Positions 38,641 through 48,253 of a stretch of DNA of 64,000 nt are shown in pieces. The notes beneath the pieces are model-generated. The model did no database searches, had not been told where the DNA came from, and saw only the letters and a list, made by a program, of their open reading frames with translations. The position numbers and the translations under genes were made by a program. Every line of letters begins with the position of its first letter. Position 1 is the stretch's first letter. Source of the DNA: a virus; IMG/VR virus record IMGVR_UViG_3300046691_000092, positions 1-64,000 of that record; one strand, given 5' to 3'.

Positions 38641-40164
38641 TTACACCGGAATCCCGAAAATGTAATATCGAATGCCGACGATCGGCGTTTCGTCAAATTC
38701 GTTCACAAGCTGATATCCGGGGTTAACTTGCGTCTGTTCAAGATACCGGCGCGTCGGGGCACCGACGAAAGTGAAAAAGCGTGCTTCGTTGGTGGTCAAT
38801 CGGCAATAACTGGAATCGCCGCCCGTGTAATAGCTCTTTCCGGCGCTTGGTGGCTGGACATACCCGAAGCTCGTGTAAGGCATACGGACGCGACGGCTGA
38901 CCGTCGTGGAACCTAGCGACGTGATAGTTCCGCCCCCGTGGACCGTCCAATATTTGATGAACGGGAATAGCCCGGAACTATCAAAAGAAACGACGTTCTG
39001 AAGCGATCCGGACCCGATACCGATGTAACCTTCCTTGACGATCTGAAGCACCGGCAAGCGGCTATCAATCATGATGTCGGAAAGGCGCGGCGGGTTGGCC
39101 GCACCGGGGCGGAGAAATTGCACGACGTCCCGCGTACCGTCGTTGAACTGCCTCAAGACCTTATTCGATCCGCTGGAAATCGAACCGTCGTCTTGAGCGT
39201 AAACGATGAACCGCGCCCGACATGTACCGTACGGGTTGGAGAAAATGATACTGTTGCCCGATACGGTGTAATCAGCGCCATATTGCGTTTCGTCGCTAAG
39301 CGGGCTGCTAGGGAAATAGACGGTCGACCCTTGATAGAAAATGATGTCAACTACCAGTTCCCCGGAAATGACCACGCCGGGCAAGGAAACCGTGTAAGAA
39401 CTGCTACCGGACGGAATTAGAATGTCATCCGCCGCGATTACCTTTGCGGGTCGTGATGAACTGTCGAATGCCATTTGTGAAGGTGTCGCCACCCGCACGT
39501 CATAGCCCGGCTTCGACACCCGGCAAAAGTTCTTGGTGATCTGAACGTTCATCTGACCGGGCACCGGCGAAAGCGCCTGATTGATGATCGGCGAGGAGTC
39601 GGCGGGAAGATTCCACATGAGCAATTTGATATTGTTCGGCTGTTCGCTGTTCATGCGGAATTCGCCGCCGTAGCTCATGAAGAACCCGCCGCCGAAGCCT
39701 GAAACGCTGGCGTTTTCCATCCACCCGACACTACCGCCTTGCGGCTGACGGTAAATCCCGGCGCGGTCCTGCCAACCCAAAAAGGCGAGCGACACGCGTC
39801 CGCCTACATACCATCCGCTGCTAGGGCTGACATATTTCACATCGAACGCCGGGAAGTTATATTCCAGTCCGGAAAAATGACTATTTCGATAGAAATTGTA
39901 TTGTTGGCCGTTGTTGCTGACCTTGTTTGAAAAGCGGGTGAAGTTCGAATTGCCCGCGCCGCCCGGTAAGTATGAGCTTCCGGCACCGCCAAGCTGCGAC
40001 ACGAAGTCGCTTCCCTGATAGCGAAGTTGCGCCGCCCATTTCGAGTTAAACCGGAATTTCCCGGATTGACTATCGGGCGTGGTCTTCGGATCGTCCGCCG
40101 TGCTTTGCATGATCTTAATACACGCGGTCCCCGTGTAATCAAGGCCGATTAATGTTCTTGGCAT
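38641..40164 (-). CDS. Tail protein, 507 aa
   Basis: Beta-rich, aromatic, Gly/Ser-rich sequence (VSGFGGGFFMSYGGEFRMNS) typical of phage tail tip or fibre proteins. It lies between the tip protein and the fibre. The start codon shares one base with the tip gene stop. No enzymatic motif seen. Confidence 0.65.
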   Translation of the reverse strand: MPRTLIGLDYTGTACIKIMQSTADDPKTTPDSQSGKFRFNSKWAAQLRYQGSDFVSQLGGAGSSYLPGGAGNSNFTRFSNKVSNNGQQYNFYRNSHFSGLEYNFPAFDVKYVSPSSGWYVGGRVSLAFLGWQDRAGIYRQPQGGSVGWMENASVSGFGGGFFMSYGGEFRMNSEQPNNIKLLMWNLPADSSPIINQALSPVPGQMNVQITKNFCRVSKPGYDVRVATPSQMAFDSSSRPAKVIAADDILIPSGSSSYTVSLPGVVISGELVVDIIFYQGSTVYFPSSPLSDETQYGADYTVSGNSIIFSNPYGTCRARFIVYAQDDGSISSGSNKVLRQFNDGTRDVVQFLRPGAANPPRLSDIMIDSRLPVLQIVKEGYIGIGSGSLQNVVSFDSSGLFPFIKYWTVHGGGTITSLGSTTVSRRVRMPYTSFGYVQPPSAGKSYYTGGDSSYCRLTTNEARFFTFVGAPTRRYLEQTQVNPGYQLVNEFDETPIVGIRYYIFGIPV

Positions 40165-42830
40165 TAGCTGTAAATCTCGATTGTTCCGACTTCGATGTTG
40201 ATCACCATTTTACCGGTCGGGCTCGTGATCAAACCGGCGTTGACCGTGCCGATGTTGGCGACGTTCAGCGTTAGTTCACTGTCCTGAAAAATCAAAGGAC
40301 TTTGTTTCGTGACCGGGTCGTCAGGATCGGCAACAACGAACTGATCGGCGAGGATGACCACGCGCGACGGATCGGCGGTGTTGACCGGGACGTCAATGAA
40401 AAGCCCGGCAGATTTGAACACGCCCGCGCCACCGGCGCGCGCTTCCATCGCGATACGTGCGGCAACCCCGGCTGACCCGGCGCTAGCCGTCATGCGGAAA
40501 TTCGCCGTCGCCGTGTCGCCCGCAACGTTCGCGGCAGAAAGCGCCGTGATCGCCTGTGACAATGCGTTGCCTTGGGCGTCGATTTCAGCCGACAACGATT
40601 CGATTGCCGTCGCCACCACGTCGTTTACATAGGTGGTCAATTCTTCGATACGGAGCGATAGCGCGGAATTCGGGCCGGTCGCAACGATGATCGAATTCGT
40701 ATAGCTCGCCGTCACGCCTTGCTGAACGCTGACAAGCTCCGTACGCAGCTTTTGCCGATCGGTGTAATCCCCGAAGTCCTGATCCATCGTCAGGCGCGCA
40801 ATGCGCTGTTGTTCAAGGATCGTCTGTCGGACGCCGTCACGAACCCACTTCGTCGCGTCGCTGACCAGATCGTTGACGCCGTCAAGGATACCCGGCAAGT
40901 AAACATCTTTTTCGCCGATCAGGACGTTAGGTGTACGAACGTCCAGCCAATCCGACCATTGCGTTTGACGGTCAGTGAACGGCACGAGAATGCCGCGCGC
41001 CTGATAATCGGTGTTCGGTAAAAACTGTCCCTGAAGCACGACGGACGGCGCGAGAACAAGCGGGTCATAAGGAACCTCGCCGTCAAACATGATATCAGTC
41101 GAGCCATCGAGTCGCACCTGAACGCGGACCCGCGCGACGTCGGTCAGTTCACCGGCAAAGAATACCTGAATGGACGGGCGGCGGTCGTCGCCGTCGTTGT
41201 CCTTGATGATCGCGGGAAGAACCTGCCAACCCTGCATTGGTTGCGGAGCGGGGAAGCTTGGCAGCAACGGAACCGTTTCATAGGGCAGTTCGTCCGTTTC
41301 CGGGTTCCAATCGTAATCGGACGGGTCGTTTTCCCTGATCGTGGTATCTTGCACGAGCGACGAACCGCCCGTGATCGCTTCAAGGTCAAACGCCTTGTTG
41401 ATATAGCCGTTGTGTGCCGATGACCACGAAACCACGTCTAGCGGTTCAAGTAACCATGCTTCGGGCGGCAAGGCATGTTGGTGGCGGCGGAAACGTCGAC
41501 CGTTCTTCAGTGCCGCCGCGCCGAGACGTTGCGCCGTCGGGTTGCTCAAAGTCCACGGCAACGAAACCGACATGGGCAGTTCGCGGTTATCGTCGCTGGC
41601 GATCATTGTCGCGTCGCGGCGTTCCGGCGATTCCTTGCTTGTCCATTTTTCATTCGGTTCCGTGTAGGTCAGCCGAATGATGTTGTATGTTTCTTCAAGG
41701 CCGGGGAAGGGTGAGTAACCTTGCTCGCGGCTGATGATAACGTTATCGTCGGTGAACGCGAAGATCGGCGCACCGGGCGGACCGACACGGACCTTGTAGA
41801 CGCCGCCGATTTCGGCGATCAGGCCGGACGCGCCGCGCAACAGTTCCTCTACCGACTTCGCGGGTTCGACGTCGCATTCAATAATGCCGCCGCCGTGGAA
41901 TTGCGGTTCGCTGCCGACAATGACGTCACACGCATTCAGCGCTGCCATCCACGACGCGGCGGGAAGCCGGAACGCGGGCCAATTCTGACCGCCGTAAACC
42001 CATTCGTTGCCGTAGTAGATACCGCGCATGACGTTGTACGCACGCACCATGTTGTTGTTTGACGCTTCCCACGTCGCCGGGTTATTCCAGCGGTGCGCGC
42101 CCGATCCGCCGACGGATGAATCCTTGCGGATGTCGTAAAGCTTGATCGACGGAATTTCGAAGGTCAGGCTAGGGAAGCCACCGGCCCACAAGCCGTTGTT
42201 CTGGTAACGCGCGGTGAACGTCGCATAGCACACGCCGCGCCCGACCATGTCGCCGAGCCAAGGGTAATCGGGGTGCGTGCCGAACTTCGCGGTCAGATAC
42301 GGGTTGACTGTCGTTTGCGTGCCGTCGAAGAAGTCAACCCACGCGTAATCCTGACCGTCCCGACGATATTCAAGGATCGGCCAACCCATCGCCGTTTTAG
42401 AATCGCCGAACAGGATCGTAACGCGCTGATCGTTCGCCCACAGGACGAAATTGCTAGACGCAACCGGAAGCGCCGACAGTGCTATGACGTCAACGGCGTA
42501 TTCGTTCGGGGTCTTGCCGTTCGCCCACGAGCCACAATAAACACGAACGCCCGATGTCGCGGTGTAACCGGTCGGGAAGAATAGCGAGTTGTCGCCACCC
42601 ACCTTCAACTGAATGCTTGTGCCGGGGTCTTTCTGACCGGGTTGTTTCTTGGTGAATAGCCCTTTGAGCAGACTCGCGCCGACGGAAATCGCCATGCCGA
42701 TCACGGCTTTGACAAGGAAACCGCCGATCGCACTTGATGCAAACGCACCGACCGCCGCGACGACAGGACCGGCTTGCGCCGTCTCTGTCAATGCCAGAAG
42801 CGCGACAATGACCCAAAGGATAAAGTTCAT
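40164..42830 (-). CDS. Tail tip protein (lambda J-like)
   Basis: 888 residues. The N-terminal hydrophobic Gly/Ala region (GAFASSAIGGFLVKAVIGMA) resembles the hydrophobic start of tip-attachment proteins. The middle holds baseplate-hub-like folds (EETYNIIRLTYTEPNEKW) and a fibronectin-like part, and the C-terminus is a DUF1983-like stretch (PTGKMVINIEVGTIEIYS). It would form the central tail tip and contact the host. Confidence 0.8.
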   Translation of the reverse strand: MNFILWVIVALLALTETAQAGPVVAAVGAFASSAIGGFLVKAVIGMAISVGASLLKGLFTKKQPGQKDPGTSIQLKVGGDNSLFFPTGYTATSGVRVYCGSWANGKTPNEYAVDVIALSALPVASSNFVLWANDQRVTILFGDSKTAMGWPILEYRRDGQDYAWVDFFDGTQTTVNPYLTAKFGTHPDYPWLGDMVGRGVCYATFTARYQNNGLWAGGFPSLTFEIPSIKLYDIRKDSSVGGSGAHRWNNPATWEASNNNMVRAYNVMRGIYYGNEWVYGGQNWPAFRLPAASWMAALNACDVIVGSEPQFHGGGIIECDVEPAKSVEELLRGASGLIAEIGGVYKVRVGPPGAPIFAFTDDNVIISREQGYSPFPGLEETYNIIRLTYTEPNEKWTSKESPERRDATMIASDDNRELPMSVSLPWTLSNPTAQRLGAAALKNGRRFRRHQHALPPEAWLLEPLDVVSWSSAHNGYINKAFDLEAITGGSSLVQDTTIRENDPSDYDWNPETDELPYETVPLLPSFPAPQPMQGWQVLPAIIKDNDGDDRRPSIQVFFAGELTDVARVRVQVRLDGSTDIMFDGEVPYDPLVLAPSVVLQGQFLPNTDYQARGILVPFTDRQTQWSDWLDVRTPNVLIGEKDVYLPGILDGVNDLVSDATKWVRDGVRQTILEQQRIARLTMDQDFGDYTDRQKLRTELVSVQQGVTASYTNSIIVATGPNSALSLRIEELTTYVNDVVATAIESLSAEIDAQGNALSQAITALSAANVAGDTATANFRMTASAGSAGVAARIAMEARAGGAGVFKSAGLFIDVPVNTADPSRVVILADQFVVADPDDPVTKQSPLIFQDSELTLNVANIGTVNAGLITSPTGKMVINIEVGTIEIYS

Positions 42831-43243
42831 ATCTTGAAAACCGATTCCGCGTCCAACAAACCGAGCGTTCCGACCCCGTCGGGACGACGGAAAAAGATGC
42901 GCTCGCCGTTGACTATACCAAGGGAATACCCCAATGGCGAGTTGTCCGGAATACAGGCTATGTCACCGGTGTAACCCATTGACGGGTGAACAGGTTCACC
43001 GAGAAACGACGCGACGGCTTGCTTCAGATCGGAGAACCCTAATTCCTTCATCTTCCGGATCGCCCCGGCGCGCGTGGAATAGGTGCCGATGTATTCTTCA
43101 ACGGGGTTCGGCTCGCCGGTCAAGACCGTGACATTACGCCCGGCGAACGACGGCCCGCAATCGGAACCCCATTCAAACGGAGCGCGGCGCATTTCTTCAA
43201 TGAACGCGACGAAACGGGAATGCCAGTCAGGTAAACGTTTCAT
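42827..43243 (-). CDS. Tail tip assembly protein, DUF6950/NlpC-like
   Basis: 138 residues from ATG 43243 (ATGA overlap). PFEWGSDCGPSF holds a Cys in the place of the NlpC/P60 nucleophile, and GYTGDIACI follows where the family has its D-I/L-x motif. A catalytic His is less clear, so peptidase activity is uncertain. Located in the usual lambda K position before the tip protein. Confidence 0.65.
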   Translation of the reverse strand: MKRLPDWHSRFVAFIEEMRRAPFEWGSDCGPSFAGRNVTVLTGEPNPVEEYIGTYSTRAGAIRKMKELGFSDLKQAVASFLGEPVHPSMGYTGDIACIPDNSPLGYSLGIVNGERIFFRRPDGVGTLGLLDAESVFKI

Positions 43244-43857
43244 TTCGGGTTTGCCCCCCAATAAAGCCGGACGTCACCCATGATGTCGATATATCGCCCG
43301 AACCGGTCACCGCTGCGACGGCTAAGCGTGGCGTCCGAAAACTTCGCGGGGTTCGTGCGGGTCAGTTCGTTGGTGATTGACGTCGCGGTGATCTGGATTG
43401 CGCCTTCGCCACCCACGCGCCCGCGTTGCGGATCAGCCTTGTTGACTGTGCCCATGAAATGCAGCATGGGCGGGTCCGCGAGTTGACCGGTTGCCGGGTC
43501 GATAATTCCCCGGTGGATTTCGATACGCGCGTTCCGGACGTCATGACCGCGCACCATTTCATTCACCTTCGGGTGAATATTGGAAAGCTTCACGCCGAGC
43601 GTGTAGACGTTCAGGCCGACGGAAAGCGTGATTGGATCGACACCCCGGAGCGCGCCCGCGCCGAAATATTCGCGGGTAGCGGGAAGCCCTGTTTGACCGC
43701 TGATGACCGGCAATGAAACGACCGGATCGATATCGGAAAAGAACCCGAATTCGAATAGGCCGACGACCGTTTGCACCCACACATAATCGCGAACGGAAAT
43801 TCCGTTCGCCGGTGCATTGTGCAAGACGTTGTATGTGTTTGTCGGGACGCTTCTCAT
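43240..43857 (-). CDS. Tail protein (DUF2163-like), 205 aa
   Basis: A beta-rich protein with HRGIIDPATGQLADPPMLHF, QITATSITNELTRTNPAKFS and the C-terminal RLYWG, as in phage tail hub or baseplate DUF2163/BR0599-type proteins. ATGA-coupled to both neighbours. Confidence 0.65.
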   Translation of the reverse strand: MRSVPTNTYNVLHNAPANGISVRDYVWVQTVVGLFEFGFFSDIDPVVSLPVISGQTGLPATREYFGAGALRGVDPITLSVGLNVYTLGVKLSNIHPKVNEMVRGHDVRNARIEIHRGIIDPATGQLADPPMLHFMGTVNKADPQRGRVGGEGAIQITATSITNELTRTNPAKFSDATLSRRSGDRFGRYIDIMGDVRLYWGANPK

Positions 43858-44477
43858 AGTTTTTGAATGGCCCTCATGCCGAAACCTGACATTTTCCAGT
43901 TTGAGGAGTCCGCGCTACCATAGTCAAGCCCCGATGGGTCGAACTGGCATTGAATTTTCGGGTCTTTCAACACGACCGCCGTGTTGACTGGCGTTGCTGC
44001 CGGAATGGTCGGGAAAACCCGGAACGCGTTGGTAATCCCCGCGCCGTTTGCGGTCGCGGGCCGACTAGCTTCATAGAACCCGCGCCGCCCGGCGAAGTCG
44101 ATTTGCATAAAGTCGCCGACGGAAATCTTGTAACCGGTCGGCAACCCCTTCAGCGTGAGCGTGCCGTCACTGCCGACCGAATCGACTTGCACCGTGGCGC
44201 TTCCTAGAATCGACCCGTCCGGATCGGCGCGAGGAAAGCGCGCGATAGGGTCATAGATGTCAAACACCTGACCGGGCCGGTTCAGATCGTTCAGCGTGGC
44301 GCGGATGTATCGCCCGTCATCGAATGTTGACAAGGGCGTTTCGATGTCCACGGCCCATAGTGGCGTTGCAAGTTCAGCCGTCAGGATTTGACCGCCGCCG
44401 TTGCCTTCGACTTCGTCGTTCCGTTGCGGGCGGATTGTGATCCGGGTAATCTCGAAAACGTCGTTCAGTACCGTCAT
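43854..44477 (-). CDS. Distal tail protein, 207 aa
   Basis: Beta-rich; follows the tape measure gene as the distal tail or hub subunit does in siphoviruses. LWAVDIETPLSTFDDGRYIR and GRRGFYEASRPATANGAG resemble DUF2460/hub-like strands. Assigned mainly by position. Confidence 0.6.
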   Translation of the reverse strand: MTVLNDVFEITRITIRPQRNDEVEGNGGGQILTAELATPLWAVDIETPLSTFDDGRYIRATLNDLNRPGQVFDIYDPIARFPRADPDGSILGSATVQVDSVGSDGTLTLKGLPTGYKISVGDFMQIDFAGRRGFYEASRPATANGAGITNAFRVFPTIPAATPVNTAVVLKDPKIQCQFDPSGLDYGSADSSNWKMSGFGMRAIQKL

Positions 44478-44478
44478 T

Positions 44479-46674
44479 CTATCGCATCCGTGGGTTTGAC
44501 GCTACGCGGTCAATGCTTTGCGGTAGCTGATGGGTGTCGTATTGGTCAAGGGCGTCGCGCGTCGCGTCATAGGCGATCTTCTTAATCGACTCATCGCCAT
44601 TCGCGTGCAAGTGCTGAACGATCGTCACACCACCGTTGTTCTGGTTGGCGGCACCGGCGAATGTCGGCGTGCCCGGCGCGCTGATACGGTTGTTCGGGAT
44701 GACTTGCGAGCCGCCCGGCACGCGCATCAGTTCCGGGCCTTTCTCGCCGACCATCTTCCAACCGCCCGACGAATACGCCGTGCCCGTTGCGTGACCGCCG
44801 AACAGACTCATGAACCCGCTAAGAACGCCGCTTCCGCCGCCCTTCCAAAGACTGTCAAAGATACCGTCCAGCGCGGAGTCAAGAATCTTGTCGCCGATCC
44901 TGCCGAGCGCATCAACTGCCGAGTCACCGAATGATTTCCACAAGCCTTCGCCGTCTGCAAGATTGGTCTTCAGATCGGTAAAGAAGCCCTTGAACGTGTC
45001 CTTGCCGAAGTCGTAAGCCTCGCGCAAATTCTTCATCTGCACTTCGGCGTTTGCCATCTGATCGGCAAGCCCCTGCAATTGCGTCGTCTGTTCGGGGGTT
45101 AGCTTGATACCCTTCGATTGTGCGTCGTTGAACAGCTTTTGACTTGCGGTCAGCTTCGCGGCCTGAAGGTCTGTCATGCCGAGCGTTTGCGCGAGCAATT
45201 GCTGTTTCTCAATATATTGCTGCGTTGACGTGATTAGCGCCTTATAGTCCTTGGCCTGACGTGCGGCGTCACGTTCGCCCTTCGATACGCCCGACTTTTT
45301 CGGCTTGTTCCACGTGCCGCCCGCATACATGCTTTCGGTCGACGGGCGATCTTCGGGGGTCGGAATGTCACCGTACGGGACAACCGCGCCTTGCGAATAG
45401 GTCTTGCCGTCCGCGCCCCGGAACGTACTGTTGCCTACGATATCCTGAACGTTGTCGCCGCCCGCGAGTGCCGTCACAAGCTGTTTCTGACCTTCGGCGG
45501 CAGTTTCAGCGGCGTTGCGAATGCGATCCGCCAACGCGTCAAAGGCGTCACCGAACTTTTCAAGCGACGGTACGCCAAATTGCGCAATTGCGGACGCGAG
45601 CGCGTTTTGCACTTCAAGCATGGCTTCCGCGTCAACGCGACCTTGCTTCGTGGCGTCCGTGACCTTTTCCCACGCGTTTTGAAGCTTGCCGATCTGTTCA
45701 CTTGACCCGTCAAGCATTCCGAGCGTTGCGATAGTGTCGGCGAACTGAACGTTCAGGTCTTCTAGTTCTTTGCGGACCGGTGCGAAATTGATGTTCGTGA
45801 AATCATTCGCAGCGGTGATTGCATCACTTACCGTCTTGACCCTGTCGAGTTGGTCAACGTAAGCCTGAAGCGCCGGGACGGCAGCACCCCATGCGCCCGC
45901 AACATCGCGAATAAGCTCTTCCTGTTCCTTCAGCGTCCGAACAGCTTCCTGACTGCCGAAAGCAAGGTCCATGAAATACTGAAGCGCATAACCGCCTAGC
46001 GCGATCGTTGCGATGATAAGCAAATCGACGGGTGACGCGAGTGACGCGAACGCTTCGCCGAGCCCTTCAATCACACCGGTCAAGCCTTGGCCGGAAAAGA
46101 TTTGACTTAGCTGCGTGCCCTGTTGCAAAGCGATCTGGAAAGGCGATTGACCGCCCGCAAGCTGCACCGCGATATCGTTGAACTGTGCGGTGATGTTACC
46201 AAGCTGACCTTGAAGACCCTTACCGGTTTGGGTAAGTTTCCCGGCGTCGCCGTTCGTGTCCTTCAGGTGGTCCCCGGCCTTATCCGCCGCGTTGCCGAGT
46301 TGATCGACACCGCCAGCGGCGGTTGCGGTCGCGCCTGCAAGTGCCGTCGTTTGAGCCGTCGCGGCGTCGACTGTCGCGGATAGCTGCGCAACACCTGACC
46401 ACGCCTTTGACAGCGAACCGGTTGCGGCACCGCTCATGGACGTAAAGGACTTTTGGAGTTGTTCGACGTTGTCGTTTGCGGACACAAGAGTCCGCTGAAG
46501 CTTTTCGACTTCAGCGCCTGCATCACCGCCGCCCGAACCGGACGACGCGGAATTCACCGAACCGCTGAACGCTTCAAGCGCGCGGCGCGCTTCGGCAAGA
46601 TCGGCCATAAGCGGCCCAAGGTCACCACGTACCGGAACGGTAAGTTCTGCGATAGCTGTACCCTGAGCCGCCAT
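44479..46674 (-). CDS. Tape measure protein
   Basis: 731 residues. The start (IAELTVPVRGDLGPLMADLA) and long helical repeats (ADKAGDHLKDTNGDAGKLTQ) are typical. Hydrophobic segment at about 218-240 (LLIIATIALGGYALQYFMDL). C-terminal Gly-rich block with GHATGTAYSSGGWKMVGEKG and PELMRVPGGSQVIPN is the usual end of this family. At about 1.5 angstrom per residue it predicts a tail near 110 nm. Confidence 0.9.
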   Translation of the reverse strand: MAAQGTAIAELTVPVRGDLGPLMADLAEARRALEAFSGSVNSASSGSGGGDAGAEVEKLQRTLVSANDNVEQLQKSFTSMSGAATGSLSKAWSGVAQLSATVDAATAQTTALAGATATAAGGVDQLGNAADKAGDHLKDTNGDAGKLTQTGKGLQGQLGNITAQFNDIAVQLAGGQSPFQIALQQGTQLSQIFSGQGLTGVIEGLGEAFASLASPVDLLIIATIALGGYALQYFMDLAFGSQEAVRTLKEQEELIRDVAGAWGAAVPALQAYVDQLDRVKTVSDAITAANDFTNINFAPVRKELEDLNVQFADTIATLGMLDGSSEQIGKLQNAWEKVTDATKQGRVDAEAMLEVQNALASAIAQFGVPSLEKFGDAFDALADRIRNAAETAAEGQKQLVTALAGGDNVQDIVGNSTFRGADGKTYSQGAVVPYGDIPTPEDRPSTESMYAGGTWNKPKKSGVSKGERDAARQAKDYKALITSTQQYIEKQQLLAQTLGMTDLQAAKLTASQKLFNDAQSKGIKLTPEQTTQLQGLADQMANAEVQMKNLREAYDFGKDTFKGFFTDLKTNLADGEGLWKSFGDSAVDALGRIGDKILDSALDGIFDSLWKGGGSGVLSGFMSLFGGHATGTAYSSGGWKMVGEKGPELMRVPGGSQVIPNNRISAPGTPTFAGAANQNNGGVTIVQHLHANGDESIKKIAYDATRDALDQYDTHQLPQSIDRVASNPRMR

Positions 46675-46925
46675 TATGATTTCTTCCGTGCTTTCGTTAC
46701 TGCGTTATGTGTCCGGGCAAAATCACGAATTGCGTTCGGCGTTGGTTTTGGGCTTGGGCGGTCCGATTTTTCGGAACCGAATACCGCCCGGAGCATATCA
46801 ACTTTACCTTCGTATCCCATGACGATATGATTCATATTCATCGTCATGACGTCTTCTTCGGATAATCCGAGCCACCCGACTCCCACCTTGAATAACCAAT
46901 CAAGGTATTGTTCGGGTGTTAGGAG
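46674..46925 (-). CDS. Tail chaperone T-like extension (read by -1 frameshift)
   Basis: This frame has no good start of its own; a GTG at 46886 lacks a ribosome site and would drop conserved LLTPEQYLDWLFKVGVGWLG. Joined by slippage at 46925-46931 it adds 83 residues to the 121-residue G-like part, giving a fusion of about 204 aa. This mirrors lambda G/GT, where the fusion recruits the tail tube protein to the tape measure. Confidence 0.8.
   Translation of the reverse strand, partial: LLTPEQYLDWLFKVGVGWLGLSEEDVMTMNMNHIVMGYEGKVDMLRAVFGSEKSDRPSPKPTPNAIRDFARTHNAVTKARKKS
46885..46906 (-). other. Hairpin downstream of frameshift site
   Basis: On the minus strand, ACCTTGA and TCAAGGT pair around an 8-nt loop, beginning 18 nt after the slippery heptamer. 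That is farther than the usual 5-9 nt, so its role in slippage is uncertain. Confidence 0.4.
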
Positions 46926-47287
46926 TTTCCCCCGGATTCACCCTTTTCGGTGTTGTCGTCGTTCGGGTCTTTCGGCGGCTTGCCGCCATTTGCCAGAATA
47001 TGCACGAAGCGCACGAGCGGGGCGGCAAGGTCAGTCAGGCCGGTTTCGTAAACGCGTTGGTCAAGACCTTCGCGGCCCTTGTCGGTCAGGCCGATTCCGT
47101 GGTCGATGACGTATTGGATCATGTCGAAGTCGAGCGATCCGAGCGCGTTTGCAACGGCGAGGTAACCGCCCTTCGAACGCGAAATCATCTTTGCCGCACG
47201 AAGCGTTGGTTTCAGTGTGTAGGCCGTAAGCTCGCCGCCCGGTTTGTCGACAAGCTTGATTTCAATTTCTCCGAGTCCAAGGCTCAT
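46919..47287 (-). CDS. Tail assembly chaperone (G-like)
   Basis: 122 residues from ATG 47287 (CGGAG 9 nt upstream). EIEIKLVDKPGGELTAYTLK, LKPTLRAAKMISRSKGGY and a Gly/Asn/Lys-rich end. It lies between major tail protein and tape measure, the standard chaperone position. Stop codon two codons past the slippery site. Confidence 0.8.
   Translation of the reverse strand: MSLGLGEIEIKLVDKPGGELTAYTLKPTLRAAKMISRSKGGYLAVANALGSLDFDMIQYVIDHGIGLTDKGREGLDQRVYETGLTDLAAPLVRFVHILANGGKPPKDPNDDNTEKGESGGNS
46925..46931 (-). promoter_or_regulatory. Programmed -1 frameshift site GGGAAAC
   Basis: Minus strand G GGA AAC in the chaperone frame fits X XXY YYZ exactly. Slipping to GGG AAA moves ribosomes into the 46674-46925 frame, avoiding the TAA at 46919. 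Confidence 0.8.
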
Positions 47288-47309
47288 TTCAGTTTCTCCG
47301 TTTGAAATG

Positions 47310-47813
47310 TCAGGTAGCAGCGTCTTCAACGATCAGCGAATTGATACCGATCGGGAAGTTCTGGCGAACGACGTTTTCGACGTTGCCGATGTTGCGGCGC
47401 TTCGACATGACCTTACCGATAAAGTAAAGCGTGGTCGGGGTGCCGGTGATTGTAAGCTGATCGTTCAGCGTGACTTTGAAGGGGAAGTCCAGATCGGACG
47501 CGAACGCGTCAATCATGGCCTGTTGACCCGCGTCGGTCGGATCGGAACCGACGGTGCACGTGATCGTACCGGCGTTGAAGGTGCCCTTGAACTTGCGCAC
47601 GCGGCGGTTCTTCAGGGCGGTAAAGGTGATTTCGGAAGCTTCGTCGCCGAATTCGCCAAGGTCTTCGGCTTCGCCGACTTCGACCCATGCAAGCGCTTCG
47701 GCGGCGGTGATGATCGCGGCGGCGGTCGACGCTTCGTTTTCGATCAGGGTAACGAAAGAAGGTGTTTGCGGAGCAATGTAAATTGCTGAACCGGCAGCGG
47801 TATTGACGCCCAT
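47310..47813 (-). CDS. Major tail protein
   Basis: 167 residues. NRRVRKFKGTFNAGTITCTV and SDPTDAGQQAMIDAFASDLD fit the phage tail tube fold (tail_tube/TTP family). It is placed between the tail terminator and the chaperone genes. Many copies per virion expected. Confidence 0.8.
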   Translation of the reverse strand: MGVNTAAGSAIYIAPQTPSFVTLIENEASTAAAIITAAEALAWVEVGEAEDLGEFGDEASEITFTALKNRRVRKFKGTFNAGTITCTVGSDPTDAGQQAMIDAFASDLDFPFKVTLNDQLTITGTPTTLYFIGKVMSKRRNIGNVENVVRQNFPIGINSLIVEDAAT

Positions 47814-47815
47814 GT

Positions 47816-48253
47816 TTATTCCGTCCTTACGACTAGTGTGACGACCCGTCCGACAATCGAATCTGTATCAGTCGGCGCGGCAATCGGTCCTGTTACATTG
47901 ATGGATACCACGTGGTAATCTGGATTGGCTAGCACGCGGGGTTGACGGTGAAAGACTTCCCGGAGCAAGCGCGCGATTCCGTCGACACGGCGCGTATGAT
48001 CTTCCGGCGTTCCGGGTGCGGCGACCCGGCCAAAAATGAACACATCCTTCGTGATGACTTCGCGACGCGCCTTGAGCCCGTCAAAGTCGCCGTGCGCGAC
48101 GTCAAAGGGAATGACGATCAGCGGATACGTTGCGTCTTCCGGCAGCGGGCGGCGCGTGAACACGGCGGGTTCCCCTTGCCATTGCGACAAGACGTTTGTG
48201 ATTTCAGGTTCGGCGAGGATCGCGGCCCGGACGTCCTTGGTGATGTCGGTCAC
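47816..48253 (-). CDS. Tail terminator/completion protein (DUF3168-like)
   Basis: 145 residues; RAAILAEPEITNVLSQ, TRRPLPEDATYPLIVIPFDV and EDHTRRVDGIARLLREVF follow the DUF3168 head-tail joining pattern. ATGA-coupled to the gp10-like gene. Confidence 0.7.
   Translation of the reverse strand: MTDITKDVRAAILAEPEITNVLSQWQGEPAVFTRRPLPEDATYPLIVIPFDVAHGDFDGLKARREVITKDVFIFGRVAAPGTPEDHTRRVDGIARLLREVFHRQPRVLANPDYHVVSINVTGPIAAPTDTDSIVGRVVTLVVRTE

Noticed and set aside
46674-46886. Independent 70-aa gene starting at GTG 46886
   Set aside because: No ribosome site, and conserved sequence continues upstream in the same frame to the slippery heptamer; better read as a frameshift extension.
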